A stretch of DNA of 64,000 nucleotides, taken from positions 8,360,415 to 8,424,414 of the forward strand of contig JAKSZU010000008.1 of NCBI GenBank assembly GCA_026018925.1, written 5' to 3'. The position numbers were made by a program, and so were the translations under genes. The stretch is from Tupaia tana (lineage: Eukaryota > Chordata > Mammalia > Scandentia > Tupaiidae). The notes beneath the pieces are model-generated. The model ran no database searches, was not told the DNA's origin, and worked only from the letters and a program-made list of their open reading frames with translations. The stretch's first letter is position 1. Every line of letters starts with the position of its first letter. Positions 63,736-64,000 of the stretch are shown here, piece after piece.

Positions 63736-64000
63736 TTAATGATTGTGAATACCAGATACAGTGTGGGAAGAGGGAGGGTGAAGAAGTAGTGTCTGAGGAA
63801 GGACATTAAAGAGAAAAATAGAGAGGCAAGGCATTGATGGGACAAAGAAATGGGTTATCTATTGAGGGATAACCTTACAGTATTGTCAACTGGACCGGTG
63901 TGAAATGTACACAGGCTGGAATTTTCACTTTGCAAGCTAAGTAACGTGATTGAATGTATAAAATAAATTGAAATAATAATAAAAAGTAATAATCATAAAT
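63736..64000. other. Unique sequence to window end
   Basis: A-rich and AT-rich. No gene seen. Confidence 0.35.

Overview
This is non-coding DNA from a placental mammal. It is dominated by transposable elements and I found no functional protein-coding exon. The mammalian call rests on ancient elements of known families (MIR, L2, L1M-type LINE pieces), on two processed pseudogenes of vertebrate genes (TPT1 and ATP5MK), and on a very dense lineage-specific family of tRNA-derived SINEs with L1-style A-tails and target-site duplications. I cannot name the species with confidence. The SINE is not one I know from human, mouse, dog, horse, cow or rabbit; a colugo-like tRNA SINE (CYN) is one idea to test, at low confidence.

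The SINEs supply about 90 copies and very roughly a third of the bases. Type A is about 250-290 bp: a tRNA-like head with Pol III A and B boxes, a GC-rich body, a CT-rich stretch, a short CCCTATAGCAAAAACC-like tail, then poly(A). It has young copies (head starting GGGACCAGCAGTTAGCG, here A1) and older ones (GGGGCCAGCAGGTGGC, here A2). Type B is about 120-180 bp: the same head, a CT-rich tract, and a GGTCAAATTAAATAAATAA-like tail. Type C is older and more diverged. Most small ORFs in the window are translations of these SINEs.

Layout: 0-6.5 kb SINE clusters; 6.5-9.3 kb a mariner-like MITE, a solo LTR with perfect 6-bp target duplication (8397-8797) and an unidentified retrocopy-like block; 9.3-15.5 kb SINEs plus an L1 ORF2 fragment cut by three SINEs; 15.5-22.3 kb SINE-poor, with MITEs, MIRs and an L1 3' fragment; 22.3-37 kb mixed, with a GC-rich stretch at 31.7-33.1 kb and a CpG-richer one at 35.7-36.1 kb; 37-42 kb nested SINEs, an L1 3' end and an ATP5MK retrocopy with an unbroken 58-codon frame; 42-52 kb mixed; 52.3-53.3 kb a TPT1 pseudogene split by a SINE; 54.2-56.4 kb a SINE-free block; 55.7-58.2 kb two ~80-bp palindromic MITEs and a 26-bp tandem repeat; 60-64 kb stacked SINEs, a long polypyrimidine tract and an old LINE 3' region.

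The elements do not form a pathway. The window reads as an intergenic or intronic insertion record. I saw no new defence, mobile or metabolic system. The best leads are the ATP5MK retrocopy, the solo LTR, a SINE subfamily with an altered Pol III B box, the hairpin MITEs and the repeated reuse of single insertion sites. Boundaries of repeats are accurate to roughly 5-20 bases unless a target duplication is stated.
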